Assembly: GCA_903832165.1 (NCBI GenBank)
Contig: CAILAQ010000525.1
Span: 1 to 7,053, forward strand
DNA from: an uncultured Bacteroidota bacterium
GTDB taxonomy: Bacteria > Bacteroidota > Bacteroidia > Bacteroidales > UBA12481
DNA length: 7,053 nt
Reading direction: 5' to 3'
This document shows positions 1 to 6,842 of this stretch, piece after piece. The notes below the pieces were generated by a model. The model had not been told where the DNA came from and ran no database searches. It was given only the letters and a program-made list of their open reading frames with translations. Each line of letters starts with the position of its first letter. Positions within the stretch are counted from its first letter, which is position 1. Both the position numbers and the translations under genes were made by a program.

Positions 1-1178
1 AAACTGTGTGGGAATCCAGTTGACCACTGGAAAAACCGGGGTCCCACAAAAATTATCTCTTCAAAGTCCAGAAGATCTGCTTTCCGGATAATATCAAGGT
101 GTTCAGCGGCTGATTGCACCCCCAGTTCAAACATATCGCCCAAAATAACAACCTGACGAGGAAGATTTAAATGAAAGAAATGTTCGATCGCCAGCCCCAT
201 GCTGGATGGATTGGCATTGTATGCATCCAGTAAGAGCGTATTGCGATCGGTCTGCATCCATTGCGACCGCATATTTCCCGGCATATAAGATTCAACTCCT
301 GTATTAATCTGTTCCGGCGTTAATCCGAACCAGGCACCTAACGCTATAGCTGCGAGAATATTATAAAGATTGTAACCGCCGGACAACTGGCTGACCATCT
401 GAAAAACAGCATCATCTCCAGTCATTCTCCAGGTAATATCCAGAAACCTTTCGCGGGTTAAAGCTGTTCCGATTACATCGGCTTCCCCCGAGGTCCCATA
501 TTTAAAGCACGGGTAATCAGCCACCAATTTTTCCAGCAGACTATCATCATGGTTGGCAAATAGTTTACCATAGCCATCTTTTATGAAATCATACAATTCA
601 TTCTTTGTAGCGATAACCCCTTCATAGGATCCGAAACCTTCGAGGTGAGCCTTGCCGATATTGGTAATCAGCCCGTGTGTCGGTTTTGCAATATTACAGA
701 GGAAAGCAATCTCACCAGGGTGGTTTGCTCCCATTTCAACTATAAGGATTTCTGTATCCTGATTGGCTGAAAGCAGTGTCAGCGGAACTCCGATATGATT
801 ATTAAGATTTCCCGAAGTGGCCACCGTCCGGTATTTCTGCTTTAAAACTGAATGAATCAGCTCTTTAGTAGTTGTCTTGCCGTTTGTTCCGGTTAACCCG
901 ATGACAGGAATATTCAATTGGCTGCGATGAAAAGAGGCCAGGTCCTGTAAAAAACCCAGTACATCATAAACCAGCACATAACGGTCATCTATAACCGCTG
1001 AAGGATCATCGACTATTGCAAATGAACATCCTTTGGCCAGGGCATCCGATGCAAAATGGTTGCCATTAAAATTATCGCCTTTAAGGGAAAAATAGAGACA
1101 GCCGGGTTGAACTTTCCGGCTGTCTGTACAGATCTGCGGATATTGCAGATAAGTGCTATAAAATTCTTCGGTTTTCAC
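1..1178 (-). CDS. murF: UDP-N-acetylmuramoyl-tripeptide--D-alanyl-D-alanine ligase MurF, C-terminus cut by window edge
   Basis: Cytoplasmic Mur ligase that uses ATP to join D-Ala-D-Ala to UDP-MurNAc-tripeptide, completing the pentapeptide precursor of peptidoglycan. My own translation gives 392 complete codons without a stop before the left edge. The N-terminal substrate domain (about 1-90) contains CTDSRKVQPG and LKGDNFNGN. The Walker A loop GTNGKTT lies at 97-103 (Lys101). NLNNHIGVPLTLL (124-136), VEMGANHPGE (147-156) and GKAHLEGFGS (175-184) belong to the ATP-binding domain. Lys192 in ATKNELYDF is at the position of the carbamylated lysine of Mur ligases. DAYNANPSSM (318-327) and ILGDMFELG (345-353) are typical of MurF and exclude MurE or MurC. 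The family is usually about 430-450 residues, so some 40-60 C-terminal residues are missing. The start must be GTG at 1178: the gldJ stop lies in the same frame two codons upstream, the overlapping ATG at 1180 runs straight into TGA, and the next in-frame ATG is inside the ATPase domain. It lies 3 bases after gldJ, so it is probably co-transcribed with it. Confidence 0.96.
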   Translation of the reverse strand, partial: MKTEEFYSTYLQYPQICTDSRKVQPGCLYFSLKGDNFNGNHFASDALAKGCSFAIVDDPSAVIDDRYVLVYDVLGFLQDLASFHRSQLNIPVIGLTGTNGKTTTKELIHSVLKQKYRTVATSGNLNNHIGVPLTLLSANQDTEILIVEMGANHPGEIAFLCNIAKPTHGLITNIGKAHLEGFGSYEGVIATKNELYDFIKDGYGKLFANHDDSLLEKLVADYPCFKYGTSGEADVIGTALTRERFLDITWRMTGDDAVFQMVSQLSGGYNLYNILAAIALGAWFGLTPEQINTGVESYMPGNMRSQWMQTDRNTLLLDAYNANPSSMGLAIEHFFHLNLPRQVVILGDMFELGVQSAAEHLDIIRKADLLDFEEIIFVGPRFFQWSTGFPHS

Positions 1179-1181
1179 ATT

Positions 1182-2663
1182 CTATTTACCATCGGAATTT
1201 CCTAGGCGTGACATAGCACAGCGGAATCCGATATCATCTGTTGATTTATCTTCGTCCATATACCTGCGGGTGGCCGGAATCATCCAATAGGCCCTGTCGC
1301 GCCATGAACCACCTTTATAAACGCGTGATTTGTCGGATATATCGCTGGTTATACCAAGCCTGCTTGCCCCGGCTCCAGGGAAATACATCTGCGACGTGCT
1401 TTTTGAATCATCCTGTTCAGAATTGTTGGATCCAATGCTTGAACGGCTGTCACCATCGCGGTAATTACGGTTATCTGATTTCTTGTAATTCGTCCTTTTT
1501 GCATTTTCTGCAGCAGTCATCAATCTTTTTGGAATTCTTCCGAGAGAATCTTTTTCGGCAATATTCCCATCAGCATCCCGCTGCTGAACCTTAAACACAT
1601 TTCCCCTGTAAGGACTCAGCTCATCAACATCCAGTGATGACATCGGACGATATATATCCAGAACCCACTCATTAACGTTCCCTGCCATGTCATACAAACC
1701 GTAATCATTAGGCAGGTAAGTTTTTACCGGTGAGGTAAAAGGAAATGCGTCATTCAGTGAACCGGAAACCCCCATATAATCACCACGGCCACGAACGAAA
1801 TTGGCCATGAGGGTACCTCTCTTGGCTTTGTCCTCGTTCCTTGTATAGTTACCGCGCCATGGAAACATCCTCTTACTGTCGATCAATTCTTCCTTGGCAA
1901 CCAGTCCCAGAGCAGCAAATTCCCATTCAGCTTCGGTCGGGAGACGATACTTAGGGAAGAAAAATCCATCTTCCATGCGGGCCTTGCGAACAGTCTTGTT
2001 CGGATCAAGGTTAGGCATATCCTGACGTACAACACCTTCGTACTGACCTGCCAGATAAGCCTCGGTATTAAAATTCTTTGCGCTGGTCTGGTTAGGATCG
2101 AGCATGAGTACCCCCTCCTTGATCAGCATATTTTCATTTACACGGTCAGTTCTCCAGTCGCAATATTGCGTAGCCTGCAGCCAGGTAACTCCCACCACAG
2201 GATAATCATTATATGACGGGTGCCGCAGATAATACTCGGTCATCGGCTCATTAAAGGCCAAAGCTCCTCTCCAGACGAGTGTATCAGGCATTGCCTCCTG
2301 ATAAACCAGTGGATAATCGGTATAAACTCGCTTCAGCCAGTGCAGGTATTCACGATAATCAGCATTGGTAACTTCGGTTTCATCCATATAAAATGAAGAT
2401 ACCGTAACCCTGCGGGGGATATTATTCCAATCGTACCTCACATCGTCAGCCACACGGCCAAGCGTGAAAGTTCCTCCTTCAACAAAAACCAATCCCGGTC
2501 CTGTAGGCTGGTTAAAACCAGTCATATACTCGTATCCTCCATTCTTAGGGTCATTATATGCCCAACCTGTCTTTGGAGATTTTATGGTGCTTTTGCTGCA
2601 GCTGCCCAAAGACAAGACTAGACCTAAAGCGATCAGAAGAAAACTAAACAATCTGATTTTCAT
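1182..2663 (-). CDS. gldJ: GldJ-type gliding motility/T9SS lipoprotein with FGE-sulfatase fold
   Basis: Outer-membrane lipoprotein of 493 residues, related to GldK/PorK. In flavobacteria GldJ is needed for gliding and for stability of GldK and the secretion machine. The signal peptide is followed by a lipobox (L19-G-S-C22). No acidic residues follow the cysteine, which suggests a periplasm-facing anchor (inference). The FGE-sulfatase (SUMF1) domain spans about 57-485: GLVFVEGGTFTLG (57-69), FYMDETEVTN (91-100), YPVVGVTWLQATQYCDW (154-170), RLPTEAEWEFAA (240-251), YGLYDMAGNVNEW (321-333), KGGSWRDRA (450-458) and DIGFRC (477-482). The two cysteines of true formylglycine-generating enzymes are replaced (Asp456 and Met461 by motif alignment), so a structural role is expected. 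Residues about 383-425 form a polar Asn/Ser/Asp/Lys/Arg insertion. The TGWAYNDP start and DWNNIP segment suggest GldJ rather than GldK, as does the porU and murF neighbourhood. I chose ATG at 2663; a TTG at 2672 would add three residues (MKV) before this Met. Divergent from porU and followed by murF after 3 bases. Confidence 0.9.
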   Translation of the reverse strand: MKIRLFSFLLIALGLVLSLGSCSKSTIKSPKTGWAYNDPKNGGYEYMTGFNQPTGPGLVFVEGGTFTLGRVADDVRYDWNNIPRRVTVSSFYMDETEVTNADYREYLHWLKRVYTDYPLVYQEAMPDTLVWRGALAFNEPMTEYYLRHPSYNDYPVVGVTWLQATQYCDWRTDRVNENMLIKEGVLMLDPNQTSAKNFNTEAYLAGQYEGVVRQDMPNLDPNKTVRKARMEDGFFFPKYRLPTEAEWEFAALGLVAKEELIDSKRMFPWRGNYTRNEDKAKRGTLMANFVRGRGDYMGVSGSLNDAFPFTSPVKTYLPNDYGLYDMAGNVNEWVLDIYRPMSSLDVDELSPYRGNVFKVQQRDADGNIAEKDSLGRIPKRLMTAAENAKRTNYKKSDNRNYRDGDSRSSIGSNNSEQDDSKSTSQMYFPGAGASRLGITSDISDKSRVYKGGSWRDRAYWMIPATRRYMDEDKSTDDIGFRCAMSRLGNSDGK

Positions 2664-2691
2664 GACTTTCAAAGGGTTTTAAATCAATGTA

Positions 2692-2699
2692 CAAAATTA
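2692..2699 (-). promoter_or_regulatory. Predicted Bacteroidota -7 box for gldJ-murF
   Basis: Read on the minus strand the bases are TAATTTTG, a full match to the Bacteroidota -7 consensus TAnnTTTG. Transcription would start near 2685, giving a leader of about 20 bases before the gldJ ATG at 2663. A -33 TTG is not found at the usual 17-23 base distance; the nearest bases there are GTG (2719-2717). The call therefore rests on the -7 box and its position alone. Confidence 0.5.
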
Positions 2700-2717
2700 A
2701 CTATTTTTATCACTAAC

Positions 2718-2730
2718 ACTGACTTTCAGT
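2718..2730. repeat. Short inverted repeat in the -33 region upstream of gldJ
   Basis: ACTGA-CTT-TCAGT is a perfect 5-base inverted repeat with a 3-base spacer. It lies where the -33 element of the predicted gldJ promoter should be, so it could be an operator half-site pair. It is short enough to occur by chance. Confidence 0.3.
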
Positions 2731-2879
2731 ATCAAAAGCGGCCGAAATTAAGAAAAAATCAGCGAAAGCTTTAGTAATAACGCAGCTCGTTTCTGTTTAT
2801 TTTTTAAACATGATTGTTAATATTTTTCCGGAACCATTTTTTTTGGGCACAATTTCAATCCGGGAAAGACGTTTTTTCT

Positions 2880-2889
2880 GTAATATTAC
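2880..2889. repeat. 10-base perfect palindrome just before the porU start
   Basis: GTAATATTAC equals its own reverse complement and ends 6 bases before the porU ATG, in the ribosome-binding window. It could be a protein-binding site or affect translation, or be chance in an AT-rich stretch. Confidence 0.35.
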
Positions 2890-2895
2890 CCCGAT

Positions 2896-5800
2896 ATGAT
2901 CAGAACAATCTCAGGAAATATAAGGTTTTTAGCATTAGTGTTAATCTGCACAGGATACTCAATTTCAATCAGTTTTGCACAAAGCATCCAGCCCCGGAAA
3001 TTAAAATGGATTTCAGCTGCCGTTTTCGACAGGGCTATTTATCCTGCCGGACCGGGATCGCTTCCTTATTATTCGGAACGCCTGCCATGGAATGATTCTC
3101 CAAGCAGCAAGCCTCAAGTTATTTTTACGGACGTTCAATTTGAACCGGTCAGCACTTCCGACCCGGAATGGAAAAAAATCGACGCCGCTAATCTCAGGGA
3201 GGCTATTGAAATAAGTACTACCCTGCAAACCGAGCGTAAAAAAACGTTTGCCGTATACCGTTTTATTCCTTTCCGGAAAAATCCCGGCACCGGACAGATC
3301 GAACGCCTCGTAAGCTTTACACCACAACCCTCTAACCCCATTACTCAAACCCCATTACCCAAATCCCAGAGCTTCAAGCGCCTATACGCATCAAGCTCTG
3401 TTTTATCAACCGGTAAGTGGTATAAGATTCAGGTAAACTCAGGGGGTATCCAAAAACTGAGCTATGCCGATCTTAAAAAAATCGGAATTCAGAATCCGGA
3501 TAATATCAGAATATATGGAAACGGCGGACAGCAACTGCCATACGATTCAAGCCTGGAACGCACCGATGATCTGACTGAAAACCCTGTCTATTTTGATAAG
3601 GGTGCCGACGGACAGTTCGGAACCGGTGATTTCATTGTTTTCTTTGCTCAGGGTGCAACCACCTGGAAATATGATTCCGTAAAAAAGAGGTTCAACCATC
3701 AGCTTCATAAATACTCCGATTTTACTTACTACTTTGTCACAGAGGATCTGGGACCGGGAAAAAGAGTAACCACAGCCGGAATCAATGCACAAACACCACA
3801 AAGCACCGTAACAGCATATACAGCAACTGATTACCGCGAAGTCGACTCTCTCAACCTGATAAAATCAGGACGCCGGTGGTGCTGGAAACATTATCAGATA
3901 CTGCTCAGCAGTGCATTCGCCTTTAAATTCCCCCATCGCGTACCGGAAGAACCGGTGAATGTTACCGCCGCTTTGTGGGCACGCTCTCCTAAATCCAGCG
4001 CCAACTCCGGATTTTATCTTTATAATGGAGAATCGCGTTTTGAGACCGTTAGCCTTTCCGGGGTTTATACCGACAATTCGGAAGCATTATATGCATCAAC
4101 TGCTATTTCAAACAGCTCTTTCACTCCGACCGGAGATTCTTTCATCCTGAATGTTCATTTCGTCCCCAGCAATCCCTCATCGGAAGGCTGGCTGGATTAC
4201 CTGACCATAAATACGCGCTGTAACCTGATCTTTGACGGTGGGCAGCTTCAATTCAGGGATGACCGGCTGACGGGATCAGGCAAGGTGGTGAAATTCCAGA
4301 TCGGACTGGCAGCTGCAGGAAATCTGGTGTGGGATGTAACCGATATCAAAGACATTAAACAACAGAATGTTTCTGCTTACGCCGGTGGCATGGAATTCAC
4401 TGCTGCTGCAGATATAATCAGGGAATATGTTGTTTTTGATCCGCAATCCCAGCTTATACCGGTTCCCGCTTACTCAGGCGACGGACTGGGCCTGATTGCC
4501 TCTCAGAATCTTCATGGGCTGGAATGCCCGGACATGATCATCCTGGTTTCCGACGGATTAAGAAGTTATGCACAGCAACTGGCCGATTTTCATCAGAAAA
4601 ATGACGGACTTACCACAATTCTGGTTTCACCTTCACAGATTTATAACGAGTTCTCATCCGGTATGCAGGATGTGAGTGCCATACGAGACTTCCTTAAAAT
4701 GTTCTACGATCGTGGATCTGCCGGAAATTTTCCTCTCCGGTACTTTCTGTTTTTTGGCGACGGATCCTATAATAATAAAGAAACGGTGCTGGAATTTCCT
4801 GCCTGCCTGCCAACCTACCAATCCCTGGAATCCCTTTACCCAACCAGCTCTTATGTGACAGACGATTTTTTCGGACTGCTGGATACCGGAGAAGATATCG
4901 AAGCCGGTTTGATGGATATCGGAATCGGACGATTGCCGGTATTAAGTGAAACCGAAGCATCGGTCATGATCGACAAGATCACACGGTATCATCAGCCTTC
5001 CGCTTTGGGCGACTGGCGCAACCTCGTTTGCTTTATCGGCGACGATGAAGATGGAAACACTCATATGCGCGATGCCGATGCCCTCGCTGATCTGCTGAAG
5101 TCACTGGAGCCTGTATTTAATATCGATAAAATATTTCTCGACGCATACCAGCAGGTTACCCTTCCAACCGGCGATCGCTACCCCGAAGTCAACCGAGCAA
5201 TCGGTGACCGGATAAAAAAGGGCGCACTCATCATGAATTACCTTGGTCATGGCAGCGAAAGAGGGTTGGCACATGAAGAAATCATTTCAGTTTCGGATAT
5301 CAAAAACTGGGAAAATCACGAAAAGCTTCCCCTTTTTATGACAGCCACCTGTGAATTCAGCAGGTACGATGATCCGGACCTGGTTTCGGCCGGAGAATGG
5401 GTTTTGCTCAATCCTGACGGTGGCGGCATCGCGCTCTTCTCAACCACCCGGCTGGTCTATTCATCGCCGAATTATATTCTCAACCGCGAATTCTATAACT
5501 ATGCGTTCAACCGCGATGAGGAGGGAAAACGGCTGAAATTGGGCGATGTGATGAGACTCACTAAGAATGCGGTGGGTGATGAGCAGAACAAACTGAACTT
5601 CACCCTTCTCGGCGATCCGGCCTTGACATTGAGCTATCCTGAGTATGGAATCACCATGACTGCAATCAACGGGAAACCGGTCGGCGAATTCCGCGATACA
5701 CTGAAGGCCCTCACCGCAGCTACTGTGAGCGGATATGTCAATGACCAGAGCGGAAAGAAATTATCAGACTTTACCGGCGTTGTGCTGCCTACTGTTTATG

Positions 5801-6738
5801 ACAAGGAAATATCAATGACCACTCTGGGAAATGACGGCGGACCCACTATGGATTTTCTATTACAGAACAGCATCCTTTTCAGGGGAAAAGCCAGCGTAAA
5901 GAACGGTGACTTCAGCTTTAACTTTATTGTCCCGAAGGATATTTCATATAAGGTGGGAACCGGAAAACTGAGTTTCTATGGAAATAACGATGCCTTTGAT
6001 GCTTCAGGAGTGAACCTCAATATATTGGTCGGCGGCTCATCTGAGTCCGGAATTTCCGATAAAGACGGTCCAGAACTGCATGTATTCATGAATGATACCA
6101 CCTTTGTCAGCGGAGGAATCACTAACGAAAGCCCGACCATTCTGGCGAAAATAAAAGATGCCAGCGGTGTCAATACCACCAGCAACGGCATAGGACATGA
6201 TATTACTGCAATCATTGATGGCAATCAGCAGAATCCGATAATACTGAATGATTATTATGAAAGCGACCTGGATCAGTACAGCTCCGGAAGCCTGAAATAC
6301 CCCATGAACAAGCTTCTGCCAGGCGATCATAAAATCAGGATCAAGGTATGGGATATTCTCAATAATTCTACCGAAACCGAGATCGCGTTCACTGTAAAAA
6401 GCTCACAGGACCTGGTTATCGAGCATTTGCTTAACTATCCGAATCCGTTTACAACCCATACCGATTTTTATTTTGAACATAATCAGGGCCAGCAGTCTCT
6501 CGATGTCCTGCTTCAAATTTTCACGCTGAGCGGAAAACTGGTCAGGAGTTTTGAATTCCTTTCGGCCGATCAGACTCAGATAAAACAAGGTTCCTTCAGG
6601 GTTGGTCCTGTTGCCTGGGACGGGCTGGATGATTTTGGCGACCGTATTGGCAGGGGTACTTATTTTTATCGTGTAAAGGTCAGGACCTCTGACGGTAAGT
6701 CGAATGAAGCGTTCCAAAAGCTGGTGATACTTAAATAA
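2896..6738 (+). CDS. porU: PorU, type IX secretion system C25-family sortase (cell-surface cysteine protease)
   Basis: Surface protease of the T9SS attachment complex: it removes the C-terminal sorting domain of exported cargo and links the cargo to the surface glycolipid, working with PorV. The 1280-residue protein starts with a signal peptide (hydrophobic 11-27, likely cut after Ala28 in SFA-QS). The N-terminal PorU domain includes WYKIQVNSGGI (from Trp175) and IRIYGNGGQQLP (about 203-214). The gingipain-like C25 domain spans about 543-910: DMIILVSD, FFGDGSYNN (621-627), the catalytic His785 in LGHGS, the catalytic Cys819 in TATCEFSRYDD, and GDPAL (906-910). The 34-residue His-Cys spacing fits the family. 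Beta-rich Ig-like segments follow (about 911-1173). A T9SS type-A sorting domain ends the protein (about 1174-1280): NYPNPF at 1180-1185, a RIGRGTYFYRVKV stretch, and a terminal KLVILK. P. gingivalis PorU is somewhat shorter (about 1158) and also carries a CTD. The gene is divergent from gldJ, with porV 104 bases downstream. ATG at 2896 is the only start that gives a complete signal peptide. Confidence 0.96.
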   Translation: MIRTISGNIRFLALVLICTGYSISISFAQSIQPRKLKWISAAVFDRAIYPAGPGSLPYYSERLPWNDSPSSKPQVIFTDVQFEPVSTSDPEWKKIDAANLREAIEISTTLQTERKKTFAVYRFIPFRKNPGTGQIERLVSFTPQPSNPITQTPLPKSQSFKRLYASSSVLSTGKWYKIQVNSGGIQKLSYADLKKIGIQNPDNIRIYGNGGQQLPYDSSLERTDDLTENPVYFDKGADGQFGTGDFIVFFAQGATTWKYDSVKKRFNHQLHKYSDFTYYFVTEDLGPGKRVTTAGINAQTPQSTVTAYTATDYREVDSLNLIKSGRRWCWKHYQILLSSAFAFKFPHRVPEEPVNVTAALWARSPKSSANSGFYLYNGESRFETVSLSGVYTDNSEALYASTAISNSSFTPTGDSFILNVHFVPSNPSSEGWLDYLTINTRCNLIFDGGQLQFRDDRLTGSGKVVKFQIGLAAAGNLVWDVTDIKDIKQQNVSAYAGGMEFTAAADIIREYVVFDPQSQLIPVPAYSGDGLGLIASQNLHGLECPDMIILVSDGLRSYAQQLADFHQKNDGLTTILVSPSQIYNEFSSGMQDVSAIRDFLKMFYDRGSAGNFPLRYFLFFGDGSYNNKETVLEFPACLPTYQSLESLYPTSSYVTDDFFGLLDTGEDIEAGLMDIGIGRLPVLSETEASVMIDKITRYHQPSALGDWRNLVCFIGDDEDGNTHMRDADALADLLKSLEPVFNIDKIFLDAYQQVTLPTGDRYPEVNRAIGDRIKKGALIMNYLGHGSERGLAHEEIISVSDIKNWENHEKLPLFMTATCEFSRYDDPDLVSAGEWVLLNPDGGGIALFSTTRLVYSSPNYILNREFYNYAFNRDEEGKRLKLGDVMRLTKNAVGDEQNKLNFTLLGDPALTLSYPEYGITMTAINGKPVGEFRDTLKALTAATVSGYVNDQSGKKLSDFTGVVLPTVYDKEISMTTLGNDGGPTMDFLLQNSILFRGKASVKNGDFSFNFIVPKDISYKVGTGKLSFYGNNDAFDASGVNLNILVGGSSESGISDKDGPELHVFMNDTTFVSGGITNESPTILAKIKDASGVNTTSNGIGHDITAIIDGNQQNPIILNDYYESDLDQYSSGSLKYPMNKLLPGDHKIRIKVWDILNNSTETEIAFTVKSSQDLVIEHLLNYPNPFTTHTDFYFEHNQGQQSLDVLLQIFTLSGKLVRSFEFLSADQTQIKQGSFRVGPVAWDGLDDFGDRIGRGTYFYRVKVRTSDGKSNEAFQKLVILK
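3336..3363 (+). repeat. Two-copy 14-base tandem repeat inside porU
   Basis: CCCCATTACTCAAA (3336-3349) is followed directly by CCCCATTACCCAAA (3350-3363), 13 of 14 bases alike. It encodes part of a Pro/Thr/Asn-rich linker, SNPITQTPLPKSQ, between the signal-proximal region and the PorU N-terminal domain. Because 14 is not a multiple of 3, the two copies are read in different frames. Confidence 0.8.
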
Positions 6739-6842
6739 TTATACCATAGCATACAATAATTTTACTAACCTGTAGTTTTACAAGTTCGGAATTCCTTGAA
6801 AGCCGGATAAATCTATATATTTGCAGCAAAAATTTACTGTTC
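6739..6842 (+). promoter_or_regulatory. porU-porV spacer, with no clear terminator
   Basis: 104 AT-rich bases. I see no GC-rich stem followed by a T run after the porU stop, so read-through from porU into porV remains possible. Close to porV lies a good promoter (next entry). Confidence 0.5.
6796..6823 (+). promoter_or_regulatory. Predicted Bacteroidota promoter for porV
   Basis: TTG at 6796-6798 (the -33 element) is followed after 17 bases by TATATTTG at 6816-6823, a full match to the -7 consensus TAnnTTTG. The expected transcription start near 6830 leaves a leader of about 13 bases before the porV ATG at 6843. The consensus spacer is about 19 bases, so this one is slightly short but in range. 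It would let porV be expressed independently of porU. Confidence 0.7.

Larger units (their letters stand above)
2664..2895. other. Divergent control region between gldJ and porU
   Basis: This AT-rich gap has no convincing reading frame and must hold the start signals for both gldJ and porU. For gldJ a good -7 box is visible (separate entry). For porU I see no perfect TAnnTTTG; the nearest is TATTTTTC at 2821-2828, without a TTG at proper distance. Two short inverted repeats lie here (separate entries). There is also GTTTA-TTTTT-TAAAC at 2795-2809, an AT-only-stem structure of doubtful meaning. No purine-rich Shine-Dalgarno sequence precedes porU, as is usual in Bacteroidota. Confidence 0.7.

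Noticed and set aside
1241..1594. 117-codon plus-strand frame inside gldJ
   Set aside because: It lies wholly antisense to a well-conserved gene, its protein has no recognisable motif, and it has no start signal. It is a shadow frame.
2664..2672. Earlier TTG start for gldJ at 2672
   Set aside because: It adds only MKV before an ATG that itself begins a standard lipoprotein signal peptide (MKIRLF). ATG is the better start and leaves room for the leader from the predicted promoter.
2821..2828. TATTTTTC as the porU -7 box
   Set aside because: One mismatch at the key final G and no TTG at 17-23 bases upstream; in an AT-rich region such near matches are common.
2941..2951. Possible lipobox around Cys18 of PorU
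   Set aside because: The residues before the cysteine are V-L-I, with no Gly, Ala or Ser at -1. A normal signal peptide cut after Ala28 fits better, and PorU is held at the surface through its CTD and PorV rather than a lipid.
4694..4960. 88-codon minus-strand frame within porU
   Set aside because: It is antisense to the conserved C25 domain and rich in Arg, as expected from a shadow of this coding sequence.
6756..6785. Terminator after porU
   Set aside because: Only 4-base AT-rich stems (ACTA with TAGT) could be found, with no GC-rich stem and T run, so no terminator is called.
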